From Polyangiaceae bacterium (lineage in GTDB: Bacteria > Myxococcota_A > Polyangia > Polyangiales > Polyangiaceae), in the NCBI GenBank assembly GCA_020633205.1, contig JACKEB010000019.1, positions 124,001 through 188,000 on the forward strand: a DNA stretch of 64,000 nucleotides. Reading direction: 5' to 3'. The first letter of the stretch is position 1. Every line of letters begins with the position of its first letter. Of the stretch, positions 34,740 to 43,103 are shown in pieces. The position numbers were made by a program, and so were the translations under genes. The notes under the pieces are model-generated. The model had not been told where the DNA came from, did no database searches, and saw only the letters and a program-made list of their open reading frames with translations.

Positions 34740-35993
34740 GTGACGTTGCATCGCACGCCGAGGCCGACTACACGCGCCAACGTGACGTCTCTCGAAGCCT
34801 CGGAGGTTGTCCTCACGTTCTTGGAGAGCGTCGGCAGGCGCAGTGAGGCCGAACTCTACCTCGAGCTGTTCCGCAAGCTGCCGAAGTCGAGCTTCGGTGT
34901 GATCGCGGCGGAGGCGACAGTTACGCGCCACGCGCATCGCAGCTTGGTCGAGCAGCTGAGCTTCTTGACTCAGCTGGGGCTGGTCGCGCCGCTGCTACTT
35001 GGCTTGTTCGACCCCAAGGGCGCCGCAGAGTCGAGCGCAACACTCGTGAAGAGCTTGGGCAAAGCGGGCATCGATATCAGCAAACACCCCGCCTCTTCTA
35101 TTTCCTCAGGGAATCTTCTCAAGGCGGAACTCGAAGCTGGTACGCTCCCCATCGTAAGCTTTGCCCGAGACTCTGTCGAAGACGAACGCTTCGCGGCACT
35201 CGACTCGCTGTTGGGTAACCTGGACAGTAAGAAGCTAGTCGTCTTGCGCAATCGCGGCGGCCTCGGGCCCCACGGACAACGCCGCGTGGCGATCTCCCAA
35301 GAGCATGTGCTGCCAGCCCACGACGGGGGCATCAGCGTGATCAACCTGCAGACCGACCTCGCACCGTTGCTTGAATCGAACTTGCTCATGCCCGGCGAGG
35401 GTGCACTGCTTGGCCGCCTGGCGCCGCTGGCTGAGGCGAATCCCAAGCTCCAAGTCAGCGTCGCCTCTCCCCTCGGCTTGTTGAAGGAGCTCTTCACGGT
35501 TCGCGGCGCGGGCACGCTCGTCAAACGGGGCGCTCAGATCCAGCGCTTCGATACCTATCAAGGCCTCGAGCGCGAGCGGCTCAGCGCGCTCCTCGAGTCC
35601 GCCTTCCACAAGCGACTCAAGCCGAGCTTCTTTGAGCGTGCGCCCCTCGCCGTGTTCCTCGAGACCAACTACCGTGGCGCGGCGATCCTCGAACCAGGAG
35701 TTGGAGCCGCGTTCTTGACGAAGTTCGTGGTGGGCCCGGTCGCGCAGGGCGAAGGCATGGGACGCGACCTCTGGGAGGCGATCAAGCGCGACCAACAGAG
35801 CTTCTACTGGCGCGCCAAGCCCGGCAATCCCATCGCGAGCTGGTACGCGGACAACTGCGACGGGCTCATCCGGCTCCCAGCGTGGACCGTGTACTGGAGG
35901 GGTGTGGAGCCTCAAGACGTACCTGCCATCGTCAAAGACGCTGTCGGTCGCAGCGAGGATTTCACCACTCCGGCGTCAGCACTCGAGGGCTAG
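34740..35993 (+). CDS. N-acetylglutamate synthase-like protein (amino-acid kinase + GNAT)
   Basis: The C-terminal third (ESAFHKRLKPSFFERAPLAVFL to FYWRAKPGNPIASWYADNCDG) matches the NAGS-type GNAT domain of bifunctional and animal-type N-acetylglutamate synthases. The N-terminal part aligns in outline with an amino-acid kinase (FLTQLGLVAPLLLG), but the Lys-Gly-Gly motif expected near its start reads VIAAEA. It is therefore probably a synthase, not a kinase. It would make N-acetylglutamate for arginine synthesis in the cytoplasm. The start is uncertain: GTG 34740 is chosen, and GTG 34782 is possible. Upstream in-frame sequence gives poor composition. Confidence 0.8.
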   Translation: MTLHRTPRPTTRANVTSLEASEVVLTFLESVGRRSEAELYLELFRKLPKSSFGVIAAEATVTRHAHRSLVEQLSFLTQLGLVAPLLLGLFDPKGAAESSATLVKSLGKAGIDISKHPASSISSGNLLKAELEAGTLPIVSFARDSVEDERFAALDSLLGNLDSKKLVVLRNRGGLGPHGQRRVAISQEHVLPAHDGGISVINLQTDLAPLLESNLLMPGEGALLGRLAPLAEANPKLQVSVASPLGLLKELFTVRGAGTLVKRGAQIQRFDTYQGLERERLSALLESAFHKRLKPSFFERAPLAVFLETNYRGAAILEPGVGAAFLTKFVVGPVAQGEGMGRDLWEAIKRDQQSFYWRAKPGNPIASWYADNCDGLIRLPAWTVYWRGVEPQDVPAIVKDAVGRSEDFTTPASALEG

Positions 35994-36064
35994 CGGCGCC
36001 TTAGTCGGCAGTTTCCACCGCGCTGGAATGTCGCAGCAGCGGGCGGAGACAGCGCCCGTACCGA

Positions 36065-36427
36065 GTGCTAGAAGCGAAGCTCTCGGTGGCATACGTAATC
36101 ATCTTGCTAAGCATCGCCGCGGTAGCAGTTGGCGGCTACCTCTTCCTGGTCTTCCGCGAGGTACCAGGAGCCGTAGAAGAGCGCCTGGGCCAGTACGAGG
36201 ATCTGCCCAAGGACTTGGGAGAGTGGGTACGCGATTCCACCAGCGAGGCGGGAAAGCAGGCAGCGAGTGAAGGCCTGTTCCGCGAGGTCCGGGTGTTGCT
36301 GGTGGACGGGGGCACGTTCAAGGGACAGCGGCTGGTCAAGCAGTCGCGCTATCGAGATCTCGAGACCAACAAGATCGAGCGCGTCGAACCGGACGAAGAG
36401 CTGAAGCGGAAACGCGTAAAGAAGTAG
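36065..36427 (+). CDS. Small single-span membrane protein
   Basis: This 120-residue protein starts at a GTG. It has one N-terminal membrane helix (VAYVIILLSIAAVAVGGYLF) and a charged C-terminal part with strand-like segments (REVRVLLVDGGTFKGQRLV) ending in a Lys/Arg cluster. No family is recognised. It lies 71 bases after the N-acetylglutamate synthase-like gene on the same strand. Confidence 0.65.
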   Translation: MLEAKLSVAYVIILLSIAAVAVGGYLFLVFREVPGAVEERLGQYEDLPKDLGEWVRDSTSEAGKQAASEGLFREVRVLLVDGGTFKGQRLVKQSRYRDLETNKIERVEPDEELKRKRVKK

Positions 36428-36468
36428 GCTTTCGTTTCCACGCGGCAACCTAGTTCTGCGTGTCGATG

Positions 36469-37014
36469 CTAGCCGAGCTCGATCTCGAAGAGCAATGCCG
36501 CGTCGAGATCGGCAAACTCATCCTGGCTCCGGATCCCCGACTGGGGCTCCTCGACGACCTCGACAAGCGGTGTGCGCTCGGGCATCTGGAGACCTGTTTG
36601 GTCGTAGATCGACACCAACGTGATCTCGTCGGGTTCGCCCCAAAGGCGAACGTCGTTTTCCGCGTGCGCATCCAGCAGAGCCTCTGGGGCCGGCTCCGCG
36701 CAGCGCTGAACACCCGACTCGCATCCGCCGTCATTCAGCGTGTCAGGGGCGACGTCCGCCCAGCGTCGGGTGGGGAGGTCAGCCTGTGAGTCGCGCGCCA
36801 CGTTCATGATGCCTTCAAACGCATGAGCCTCGCGGAGGCTTTCAGCTGATTGCGGTTTCTTCGCGCAAAAGCGCTCAAGACAAGCGAATGCATTTCCAGG
36901 TAGTTCCGCGAGCTGCCAAATGCGGCTCACGACCACCCGCGAAGGAAGCCTGCCCCCATGTGGACGTAATACGCCGCCTGCATCCGAACGGATCGCCTTC
37001 ACAGAGACTCGCAA
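36469..37014 (-). CDS. Hypothetical acidic protein, doubtful
   Basis: The frame encodes up to 181 residues. The C-terminal 110 residues (from about NVARDSQADLPTRRW) are acidic and look protein-like (LWGEPDEITLVSIYDQTGLQ), while the first 30 look less so, and the true start may be internal. No family, signal or motif is recognised. An overlapping plus-strand frame (36460-36789) is less convincing. The local GC content is lower than in neighbouring genes, which may mark an acquired or decaying segment. Confidence 0.42.
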   Translation of the reverse strand: MRVSVKAIRSDAGGVLRPHGGRLPSRVVVSRIWQLAELPGNAFACLERFCAKKPQSAESLREAHAFEGIMNVARDSQADLPTRRWADVAPDTLNDGGCESGVQRCAEPAPEALLDAHAENDVRLWGEPDEITLVSIYDQTGLQMPERTPLVEVVEEPQSGIRSQDEFADLDAALLFEIELG

Positions 37015-37085
37015 CGGCTCGCGTTTGGGCGAGCGGCAGCCAAATGGCCCGAGTCAGGCGCGCCCCGTCGGCCAAGAGGCGGACT

Positions 37086-37475
37086 TCAGGCGTGCAGGTC
37101 GAGTTCGACGACCGTCCAGTCCTTGTGCCGTCCTGAGAGCTTTGCGCCCACAGTTACGAACCACATCTGCACACCATACTTGGCCTTCAGCGCCTTGTAG
37201 ACTGCCTCGATGCGCGCAGGGTCGCTGACGATGTGCCCCTCGCCGTCGTACCACGTCGCAGCATTCCCAACGCCGCCTCGGGCGTCACACGCAGCGACAC
37301 GCACCTTGGAATTGCGCCGCAGCCGCTTGACCTTGTAGCTCTTGCCGTTGGTGAAAACACCAAGCTTGTCCCCGACGTTGACGAACCACACCGGTGTCTT
37401 CACACCGTTGCCATCTCGCTTGAACGTCTCGACGTTGATGTAGCGCTCTCGGCGCAAGGCTTCGTTGGGCTGCAT
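37086..37475 (-). CDS. PPOX-family (flavin/F420-dependent) oxidoreductase
   Basis: From ATG 37475 the 129-residue protein matches the small pyridoxamine-phosphate-oxidase-like split barrel: YINVETFKRDGNGVKTPVWF, KSYKVKRLRRNSKVRVAACD and ALKAKYGVQMWF are typical of PPOX class F420-dependent enzymes. Whether it uses F420, FMN or haem cannot be told. A GTG at 37514 with an upstream GGGGGTGAG is an alternative start. It is divergent from a MarR gene, with a shared operator between them, so it is probably repressed by that protein. Confidence 0.8.
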   Translation of the reverse strand: MQPNEALRRERYINVETFKRDGNGVKTPVWFVNVGDKLGVFTNGKSYKVKRLRRNSKVRVAACDARGGVGNAATWYDGEGHIVSDPARIEAVYKALKAKYGVQMWFVTVGAKLSGRHKDWTVVELDLHA

Positions 37476-37533
37476 GGCGTGGGCCAGAGCATGGGTTGCT
37501 GCCTGACGAACCACAAGCCGCAATCTCACCCCC

Positions 37534-37569
37534 TTGACCACGAATACTACGGTTGCATATACAACCAAG
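37534..37569 (+). promoter_or_regulatory. MarR operator and promoter; leaderless start
   Basis: GTTGCATATACAAC (37552-37565) is one base from a perfect palindrome. On the plus strand TTGACC (37534-37539) and TATACA (37558-37563) are spaced by 18 bases and could be the -35 and -10 boxes, so the operator covers the -10. Transcription would begin near 37570, which is the ATG itself, so the marR mRNA may be leaderless. The same operator also overlaps the promoter zone of the divergent PPOX gene. Confidence 0.7.
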
Positions 37570-38037
37570 ATGCCTCGCCGAACAGCCGAGACAGGAAAGC
37601 GTCCCAAGCCCGCGACCGATACGGGCGCCGTTCTGGGCGCGCGGATCGCAGATGAGTGCATCCTCATGCGCAGCCGGCGTCTGAGTCGCGTGATCTCAAA
37701 GCTGTACGACGACGCTCTGAGGGAGCTCTCCCTCAGCTCAGCCCAGCTGAACCAGTTGGTTGCGATTTCGGTGGGTCAGACACTCGGCATGCGGGCGATC
37801 GACCTGGGCAAGGCGCTGGATATCGAGAAATCGACGCTGTCTCGCAACCTGTCACGGATGCAGGAAGCCGGCTGGATCCGACAAATTCCCCAGGGAAAAC
37901 ATTTGCTACTGGAGTTGACTCCCGCCGGAGAGGCGCTGCTGCGACAGGCCTACCCAAGGTGGCAGGCAGCCCAAGCCAGCGCTGAGCAACTGCTCGGCGG
38001 CGAACTCACCTCCGCACTTCTGGAGCTCGACCCGTAG
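37570..38037 (+). CDS. MarR-family transcriptional regulator
   Basis: From ATG 37570 the 155-residue protein has the MarR plan: dimer helix (RSRRLSRVISKLYDDALRELSLS), winged helix with recognition region RAIDLGKALDIEKSTLSRNLSRMQEAGWIR, and a shortened wing (QIPQGKHLLLELTPAG). Two copies of the palindrome GTTGyATATACAAC, one before this gene and one after it, mark its likely operators. The regulon then includes itself, the PPOX gene and the SCP2-like gene. The inducer is unknown. Confidence 0.92.
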   Translation: MPRRTAETGKRPKPATDTGAVLGARIADECILMRSRRLSRVISKLYDDALRELSLSSAQLNQLVAISVGQTLGMRAIDLGKALDIEKSTLSRNLSRMQEAGWIRQIPQGKHLLLELTPAGEALLRQAYPRWQAAQASAEQLLGGELTSALLELDP

Positions 38038-38057
38038 CCTCGCTTCCTGGGCCAACG

Positions 38058-38071
38058 GTTGTATATACAAC
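38058..38071. promoter_or_regulatory. Second MarR operator, perfect 14-bp palindrome
   Basis: GTTGTATATACAAC is fully symmetric and differs by one base from the site at 37552. It contains TATACA (38064-38069), a likely -10 box for the SCP2-like gene 22 bases downstream. Confidence 0.75.
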
Positions 38072-38093
38072 TCACTCGTGGGTACGCTTACCG

Positions 38094-38540
38094 GTGCTGG
38101 AGCCCCTGACCAAGCGAGAAGAGCCGGTCTATGTGATGCGCCACTCCGACGCCGCAGCTCACGTCGCCAAGCGCTTCCCGCACAAAACCCCGCGCTTCGT
38201 ACAGAGCGGCCTCCGCGCCCGCAAGGCCCAAGGCTTCTTCCGCTCCCTGCCCATCGGCTTCCAACGCGGGCTCGCGAAGGACCTTGATCTGCTGTTGCAC
38301 TTTCGCCTGGGCGAAGGCGAAGCGACCCACGAAGCCAGCGTGCGCATCCAAAACGCCAAGCTCAGCGTCGAGAGCGGCCTCCAAGGCTCGCCAAACACGC
38401 TGGTCGACGCAACCTCCAGCGCCTGGCTCGGCTACCTAGCAGGTGAGAAGGCCCTGTGGTGGCTCCTCGCAACCCGCGCCATCCGTATCCGCGGGGATGT
38501 AAAGGCGCTACGCCAGTTCGCCGCCTGCTTTCCGAAGTGA
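38094..38540 (+). CDS. SCP2 sterol-carrier-like protein
   Basis: The 148-residue protein begins at GTG 38094; an ATG 42 bases later is possible. The second half resembles an SCP2 domain: DLDLLLHFRLGEGEATHEASV, DATSSAWLGYLAGEKALWWLL and IRIRGDVKALRQF. The pattern of strands followed by a helix and a short terminal GD motif is typical. SCP2 domains bind lipids or other hydrophobic ligands in a tunnel. The upstream palindrome places it in the MarR regulon with the PPOX protein, perhaps as a response to a hydrophobic compound. That role is inference. Confidence 0.7.
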   Translation: MLEPLTKREEPVYVMRHSDAAAHVAKRFPHKTPRFVQSGLRARKAQGFFRSLPIGFQRGLAKDLDLLLHFRLGEGEATHEASVRIQNAKLSVESGLQGSPNTLVDATSSAWLGYLAGEKALWWLLATRAIRIRGDVKALRQFAACFPK

Positions 38541-38615
38541 GCAGCTCTGCTTGCTTCGCTCATTGCCTCGAGGAAATAACTCGCGCCGCCCCCGATCGAG
38601 CATCAGGGGAACAGC

Positions 38616-38837
38616 TTAGTCGTCTATCCAGCCGTCGCTGAGCGCTTCGAACTCGCGCTCGACCTTCAGGCGGCGCTCCGACTCGAGCAGGATGCGGTAC
38701 GCATCCGCTTCCTCCTGAGTCACGGCGGCCATGTGCTGAGTGCTCTGGTTAGCCTTCGGAGGGGGATCGCTGCGACGTGCCGCGTGTGGGATCACCACAG
38801 CGCGAACGCGTACGGTGGGGTGCCGAGCGTGCGCCAT
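38616..38837 (-). CDS. Small hypothetical protein
   Basis: The frame encodes 73 residues. The last 38 (MAAVTQEEADAYRILLES onward) are helical and charged with an acidic end (GWIDD), and they may be the true product if the internal ATG is used. The first 35 are basic and Pro-containing. No family is recognised. Confidence 0.45.
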   Translation of the reverse strand: MAHARHPTVRVRAVVIPHAARRSDPPPKANQSTQHMAAVTQEEADAYRILLESERRLKVEREFEALSDGWIDD

Positions 38838-39239
38838 ACTGTCATTATTCTGACGGGCCGGACGACCGATCGCAAGCTAGCTCAGGTGTTCAGGGCTGAC
38901 GCCCCGCGCTTCGTGAACCGTGTGCGTAGCTGTGAGGCCGCGTAGGCCACCGCTACGCTGGACCTCTCCCCCCCAACAAACCCTCGAGATTGTTGCAGGC
39001 GCGCGTTGTTTGCTTTGTTCGCGCGTTGTTTGCTTGTTGGCGCTCTGCTTTGTTTCAGCGCGGTAACGGCCAGCGGAGACGCTTTGGGGAACATGACTGC
39101 AGCCAGTGTAGGTGTGCTCGTTACAGTCCCTTCGGTGGGCTGACATGTTCGCGGACCGAAGTGCTCGTTTCCATAAACAAAACGCCGATGCGCCGCTCGA
39201 GCGTTGGCTCTCGCGGCGCGTTAGTTGCTTGGTTTCCGC
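38838..39239. other. Intergenic region after pilQ with short direct repeats
   Basis: This 402-base gap lies between the end of pilQ and a small gene. It contains an inverted G-rich motif copy (38961-38980) and two direct copies of gcgcgttgtttgct (39001-39014 and 39021-39034) in a T/G-rich stretch that is compositionally unlike the neighbouring genes. No gene was recognised. Confidence 0.6.
38961..38980 (-). repeat. Dispersed G-rich motif copy (inverted)
   Basis: The bases gacctctcccccccaacaaa read tttgttgggggggagaggtc on the minus strand. This copy lies in the gap downstream of pilQ. Confidence 0.55.
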
Positions 39240-41612
39240 TCAGCGTCCGAGCGCTTCCGCGCGGTTCACGATGCGGGGGGTGAGGAAGATGACCAGCTCG
39301 CCTCGGGTATCACTCGCTCGGCGACGCTGGAAGAGCAGACCGATGAGCGGGATGTCGCCGAAGAAGGGCACCTGGTCCAGGTTGCGACCGGTGTTGCGGG
39401 TGAAGATACCGCCGATCACGGCCGTGTGGCCATCCATCACCAAGAGATCCGTTTCCGCCTCGCGCTTGAGGATGGTCGGATCGCCGCGGGGCGAAGTCTG
39501 GTTGAAGTCGGGCTCATCGCGGTTGATCTTCACGTGCATGCTCACGCTGCCATCGGCGGTAACGTGAGGCTTCACCAGCAGCTGCAGCTTGGCTTCCTGG
39601 AAGGTCGTCTGCACACCCTGAGCGCTGATCTGGGAGAACGGAATCAACGTCCCCTGGCTGATGCGTGCTTCGCGGTTATCCAAGGTGAGGATGCGCGGAC
39701 TCGAGAGGATGCGCAGCATACCGCTCGACTCAGCTGCCGAGAGGCGCACTGCCAGGTTGATGGTGTTGTCGATCGACCCGAAGGTCAGACCAAGCGCGCC
39801 ACCAGTGCCGGTACCGACCGTCGCCGGCAGGTTGACCGCGAAGTTCGGGTTCTGAACGTTGCGCTGGAAGGGCGACAAGCCTGCGGTGGGTGTGTCGGTG
39901 TCGCTAGCACCACCAACGACGCCAACACGGTTCGGGAACGCCAGACCCGTCGGGTTGCCGGTAGCAGCGGAGAAGGTGCCATCACCACCCCACTGGATAC
40001 CGACGTCGCGCAGGTAGCGGCTCGTGGCTTCCACGATGCGCGCCTCCACCAACACTTGGGGCGTCTGGGTGTCGAGGGACCGCGTGAGCTCCTCGATCTG
40101 GTTCAGGTTGCCCGCGACATCGCGCACGATCATCACGTTGGTGCGCTCGTCCACCGCGATGCTGCCGCGCTCCGAGAGCAGATCCCTGGCTCGCGCTTGG
40201 AGCTCACTCGCCTCCGCGTAGCTCACGGGAATGAGGCGCGTCTCGAGGGGCTCCAGCTTCGCCATTTGGATGCGACGCTGGATCTCCATGTCGCGCTCCT
40301 TCTCGAGATCGGCGAGAGGTGCGACGCGAATCATGTTGCCCTGACGCACCATGCCCAAGCTCTTGGCTTGGAGGACCACGCTCATGGCTTGGTCCCAAGG
40401 CACGTTGCGCATGCGGATCGTGACGGTGCCGCTCACGTTGTCCGCCACGACTACGTTGACGCGACCCACGTCGGCCAACAGGCGCAATGCATCGTGAACG
40501 TCCGCGTCTTTCAGATCGAGGTCGATGCGGCGACCGCGGAACGCCGTGCGGCGCTCTTGGCCTGCCAGCGCGGGCGTGAATGCCCCGGCCTGGTCGGCGT
40601 CTTCCGCCTGCTCAACGGGTGCCGCGTCGTCGTCCGCGAGCTCGTTGAAGTCGGTACCGATCTGCGGCAAGCCCTCGGTCAGCGTGTCGACGTGCAGCGT
40701 GCGAGATTTCCGCGCGGCTCCGCCGTCCCGAGCCACGCCGGTCATGCTCGAGGGCAACTTGCCCGGCTCGTAGAAGCTCCAAACGATCGAGTCTCCGCGA
40801 CGGGTGACGTCGCCGGTGGCCTTGGGGTCGGCATCGACCTCCAGGACTACCGTGTGCTTGTCCTTGCCGGAGGCGTAGCTCGAGACCGACGAGACCAAGC
40901 CGTTGAACGCGGAGGTGTCCAGGCGACGCTGCAAGCCTTCAGGCAGCTTCGCGCCCTGGATCACCAAGGTGTTCTTGCCCTTGCTGCTGGTCTGGCGGAA
41001 CTCGGCATCGCCACTCACCCGAATCACGACTTCGTCTTTGAGCGACTCGTGACGGAAGCGAATGTCTCGCACCTGGGCGAGCTCAGGGGCAGCCTTCGGC
41101 GCCTCACGCTCTTCCGGTGCACGCTCGAGCACCCCGCTCTTGCCCGGCGCGAAGTTCATCACCAGGCGCTTGCCCTCGACGCGTACGGAGTACTTCGCCT
41201 CCTCGGTCAAGGTCACGAGAACGCGGACCACCTTGTCCTGGCCCTTGCCGAAGCTCTGGGTCAGCACACCGCCCACGACACCGCGTCGCTGGGTCACCGC
41301 TCCGGGCGCACCTCGGACGTCCGCGCCAGGAATGTCGACGATCAGTCGCTTCCCGCCCGCGCCAAGTCGCGCGGAGTAGGTGGGTTCGCGGTCGAAGGCG
41401 ACCACGACTTGGGCCTCCCCCTTGGCCTTCGAACCCGTAACTCGCACGCTGGTTGCGTGCTTTAGCCCTGCAGCCGAGGCGTCGGGGCTCGCCAAGAGCA
41501 AGGTCGCACCAAGCGCGCACAACCCAGAGGCCCGCACCAGCCGGTGCATGAACCTCGCGGAAGCGCCCTTTGGCGATTTCGATTGGTGGTTGCTCGCTGA
41601 GTTGAGCCTCAT
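39240..41612 (-). CDS. pilQ: Type IV pilus secretin PilQ
   Basis: The ATG at 41612 has GGAG eight bases upstream; ATG 41549 is an alternative. The 790-residue protein has a signal peptide, two AMIN domains (about 60-150 and 190-290), an acidic linker, and an N0/STN domain (IDLDLKDADVHDALRLLADV). An N1 domain (IPVSYAEASELQARARDLL) and the secretin domain follow, with VEARIVEATSRYLRDVGIQWGG and the C-terminal VPFFGDIPLIGLLFQ. It forms the outer-membrane pore for the pilus. It is separated from pilP by 252 bases, unlike the overlapping pilMNOP genes, so it may have its own promoter. Confidence 0.97.
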   Translation of the reverse strand: MRLNSASNHQSKSPKGASARFMHRLVRASGLCALGATLLLASPDASAAGLKHATSVRVTGSKAKGEAQVVVAFDREPTYSARLGAGGKRLIVDIPGADVRGAPGAVTQRRGVVGGVLTQSFGKGQDKVVRVLVTLTEEAKYSVRVEGKRLVMNFAPGKSGVLERAPEEREAPKAAPELAQVRDIRFRHESLKDEVVIRVSGDAEFRQTSSKGKNTLVIQGAKLPEGLQRRLDTSAFNGLVSSVSSYASGKDKHTVVLEVDADPKATGDVTRRGDSIVWSFYEPGKLPSSMTGVARDGGAARKSRTLHVDTLTEGLPQIGTDFNELADDDAAPVEQAEDADQAGAFTPALAGQERRTAFRGRRIDLDLKDADVHDALRLLADVGRVNVVVADNVSGTVTIRMRNVPWDQAMSVVLQAKSLGMVRQGNMIRVAPLADLEKERDMEIQRRIQMAKLEPLETRLIPVSYAEASELQARARDLLSERGSIAVDERTNVMIVRDVAGNLNQIEELTRSLDTQTPQVLVEARIVEATSRYLRDVGIQWGGDGTFSAATGNPTGLAFPNRVGVVGGASDTDTPTAGLSPFQRNVQNPNFAVNLPATVGTGTGGALGLTFGSIDNTINLAVRLSAAESSGMLRILSSPRILTLDNREARISQGTLIPFSQISAQGVQTTFQEAKLQLLVKPHVTADGSVSMHVKINRDEPDFNQTSPRGDPTILKREAETDLLVMDGHTAVIGGIFTRNTGRNLDQVPFFGDIPLIGLLFQRRRASDTRGELVIFLTPRIVNRAEALGR

Positions 41613-41864
41613 CAGATCCGCTCCGGTTCGAATCATCCGACTCCAGAGTGAAGCCGGGTTATCGCTGGAAACCGTAACGTGCTGGCGCTCAACCGAACAA
41701 ATTACCGGGGGAACATTCGTGCCGATTGTCGCAGCGACCGCCAGAGCGGGGGCAATGGACCCCAGATCGCGCCGAACGCGTCGACGAGCCGCGGCCAGTC
41801 AGCACGGCGGGTCGTCGGCACAACGTCTCACCCCCGAGAGGCGCGAAGAAACGGCGATTCGAGC

Positions 41865-42482
41865 TCAGTTGGAGGTCTGGATGTTCTCTGGCCTGAGCGG
41901 GATCACGCGGGTCGCGCTGGGCACATCCGGGTGAGTCGGGTCTTCGCGCACGAGCACGATGTCTTCCTCGCGGATTCGGTCGACCCGCCAGTTGATCTCG
42001 TACTCGGCTCCAGAGGTCCCAGCTTGAACTCGCTCCGCGCGACCGATGAACTGGCCCCGTTGCACCACGTGCCCCTTACCCGTTGGGTCAACCAACATCG
42101 CCTTTGCAGGGTTGATGCGGGTCACGAGGCCGATCAGCTTGAGCTCATCGATCGAGAACTGATCGAGCATGACCTCTCGCTGAGAGCGAACGGTGGTCTT
42201 TGACTCTTCGGCGAACATGCCCGCGAAGGAGCGGAACGGGTCTCGGCTGCGTTCCGTCTCGCTGAAGTCGGCCTCTTGGAACTCGACCTTGGGCGGCCCA
42301 GCATCTTCGCCCGGCCCCGCGGAGGCGGACGCTAGGCTGTCCACTGGAGCGGCTTGGGTCGTGGACTGCATGACCTTCTCCTCACACGCGACTCCGGCCA
42401 GGCCGAAGGCGGCGAGCCCAAGGACCCACAGCGCGCGACTGGCGCGCGGGCATTGCGAGGGAGCGATTCGGGGTGCCATCAC
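41865..42482 (-). CDS. pilP: Type IV pilus lipoprotein PilP
   Basis: The 205-residue protein has a lipoprotein signal with lipobox AGVAC, a disordered linker and a beta-barrel PilP domain (FSIDELKLIGLVTRINPAKAMLVDP). PilP joins the inner-membrane PilM/N/O complex to the PilQ secretin. GTG 42482 overlaps the stop of pilO (GTGA), and an ATG follows directly at 42479. An inverted G-rich motif copy lies just after its stop at about 41825-41840. Confidence 0.95.
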   Translation of the reverse strand: MMAPRIAPSQCPRASRALWVLGLAAFGLAGVACEEKVMQSTTQAAPVDSLASASAGPGEDAGPPKVEFQEADFSETERSRDPFRSFAGMFAEESKTTVRSQREVMLDQFSIDELKLIGLVTRINPAKAMLVDPTGKGHVVQRGQFIGRAERVQAGTSGAEYEINWRVDRIREEDIVLVREDPTHPDVPSATRVIPLRPENIQTSN

Positions 42483-43102
42483 GGAGACCCTTTCTTTGGC
42501 CGACCGCCAGGCTTGCCGGGCTCACCTGCCGTCGCGTTTTCCGCCGCTTTGAACGCCGTGGCTAGAGCGACGACCTTGATGAAGAAGTCATCGCCGTCTT
42601 TTTTTGGTTCGGTCACCGAGATGTTCTCAATATTGATGATCCGGTCTAGCTGGCCAACTTGGTAGAAGAACTTCGCGAGCTGGTGATACCGCCCACTGAT
42701 CTCGATCTTCATCGGCACCCGAGCGTAGAACTGTTCCGGTACCTCGGGCTCCGGGCTCCACGCCGTGAGGGAGATGCCTGAGACGTTGGCGACGCTCTGC
42801 AGCGCGCTCAAGAACGACGGATACTCCGTGGTCTGGGGCAACACCTTGTTCAGCTCGCGCTGCCGTTGCTGGCGCTCCGTGAGTTCTTGGAGATCCTTCT
42901 GATAGGCGAACTCATTTTTCCGCGCGGTTTTGAGCTCATCGAGGAGCTTGGTCTCCTTGTTACCTGCCGCCTGAATGCGGCTGTTCACCTCGGTGTGGAA
43001 CAAGGCGAAGTAGACCGCTGCGCCTGCGAGCATGACGACGCTGACGATGATGACCTTGGCCGCCAGAGAGAGGCGCGAGAGTGCAGATTCACCGCGAGCC
43101 AT
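42479..43102 (-). CDS. pilO: Type IV pilus assembly protein PilO
   Basis: The 207-residue protein has one N-terminal membrane helix (VIIVSVVMLAGAAVYFALF), a coiled coil (about 45-85) and a ferredoxin-like domain (EIPMKIEISGRYHQLAKFFYQV-type segment). It forms the periplasmic heterodimer with PilN. Its C-terminus is basic and Gly/Pro rich. The start is one base after the pilN stop. The DNA encoding the coiled coil includes a copy of the palindrome-like motif at 42914. Confidence 0.95.
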   Translation of the reverse strand: MARGESALSRLSLAAKVIIVSVVMLAGAAVYFALFHTEVNSRIQAAGNKETKLLDELKTARKNEFAYQKDLQELTERQQRQRELNKVLPQTTEYPSFLSALQSVANVSGISLTAWSPEPEVPEQFYARVPMKIEISGRYHQLAKFFYQVGQLDRIINIENISVTEPKKDGDDFFIKVVALATAFKAAENATAGEPGKPGGRPKKGSP

Positions 43103-43103
43103 G

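Noticed and set aside
39225..41465. 746-residue plus-strand open frame opposite pilQ
   Set aside because: It mirrors the pilQ reading frame, has no domain and no ribosome-binding site, and pilQ motifs are complete on the minus strand.
41624..41634. tRNA-like T-loop string ggttcgaatca between pilP and pilQ
   Set aside because: No acceptor stem, anticodon arm or D-arm can be built around it.
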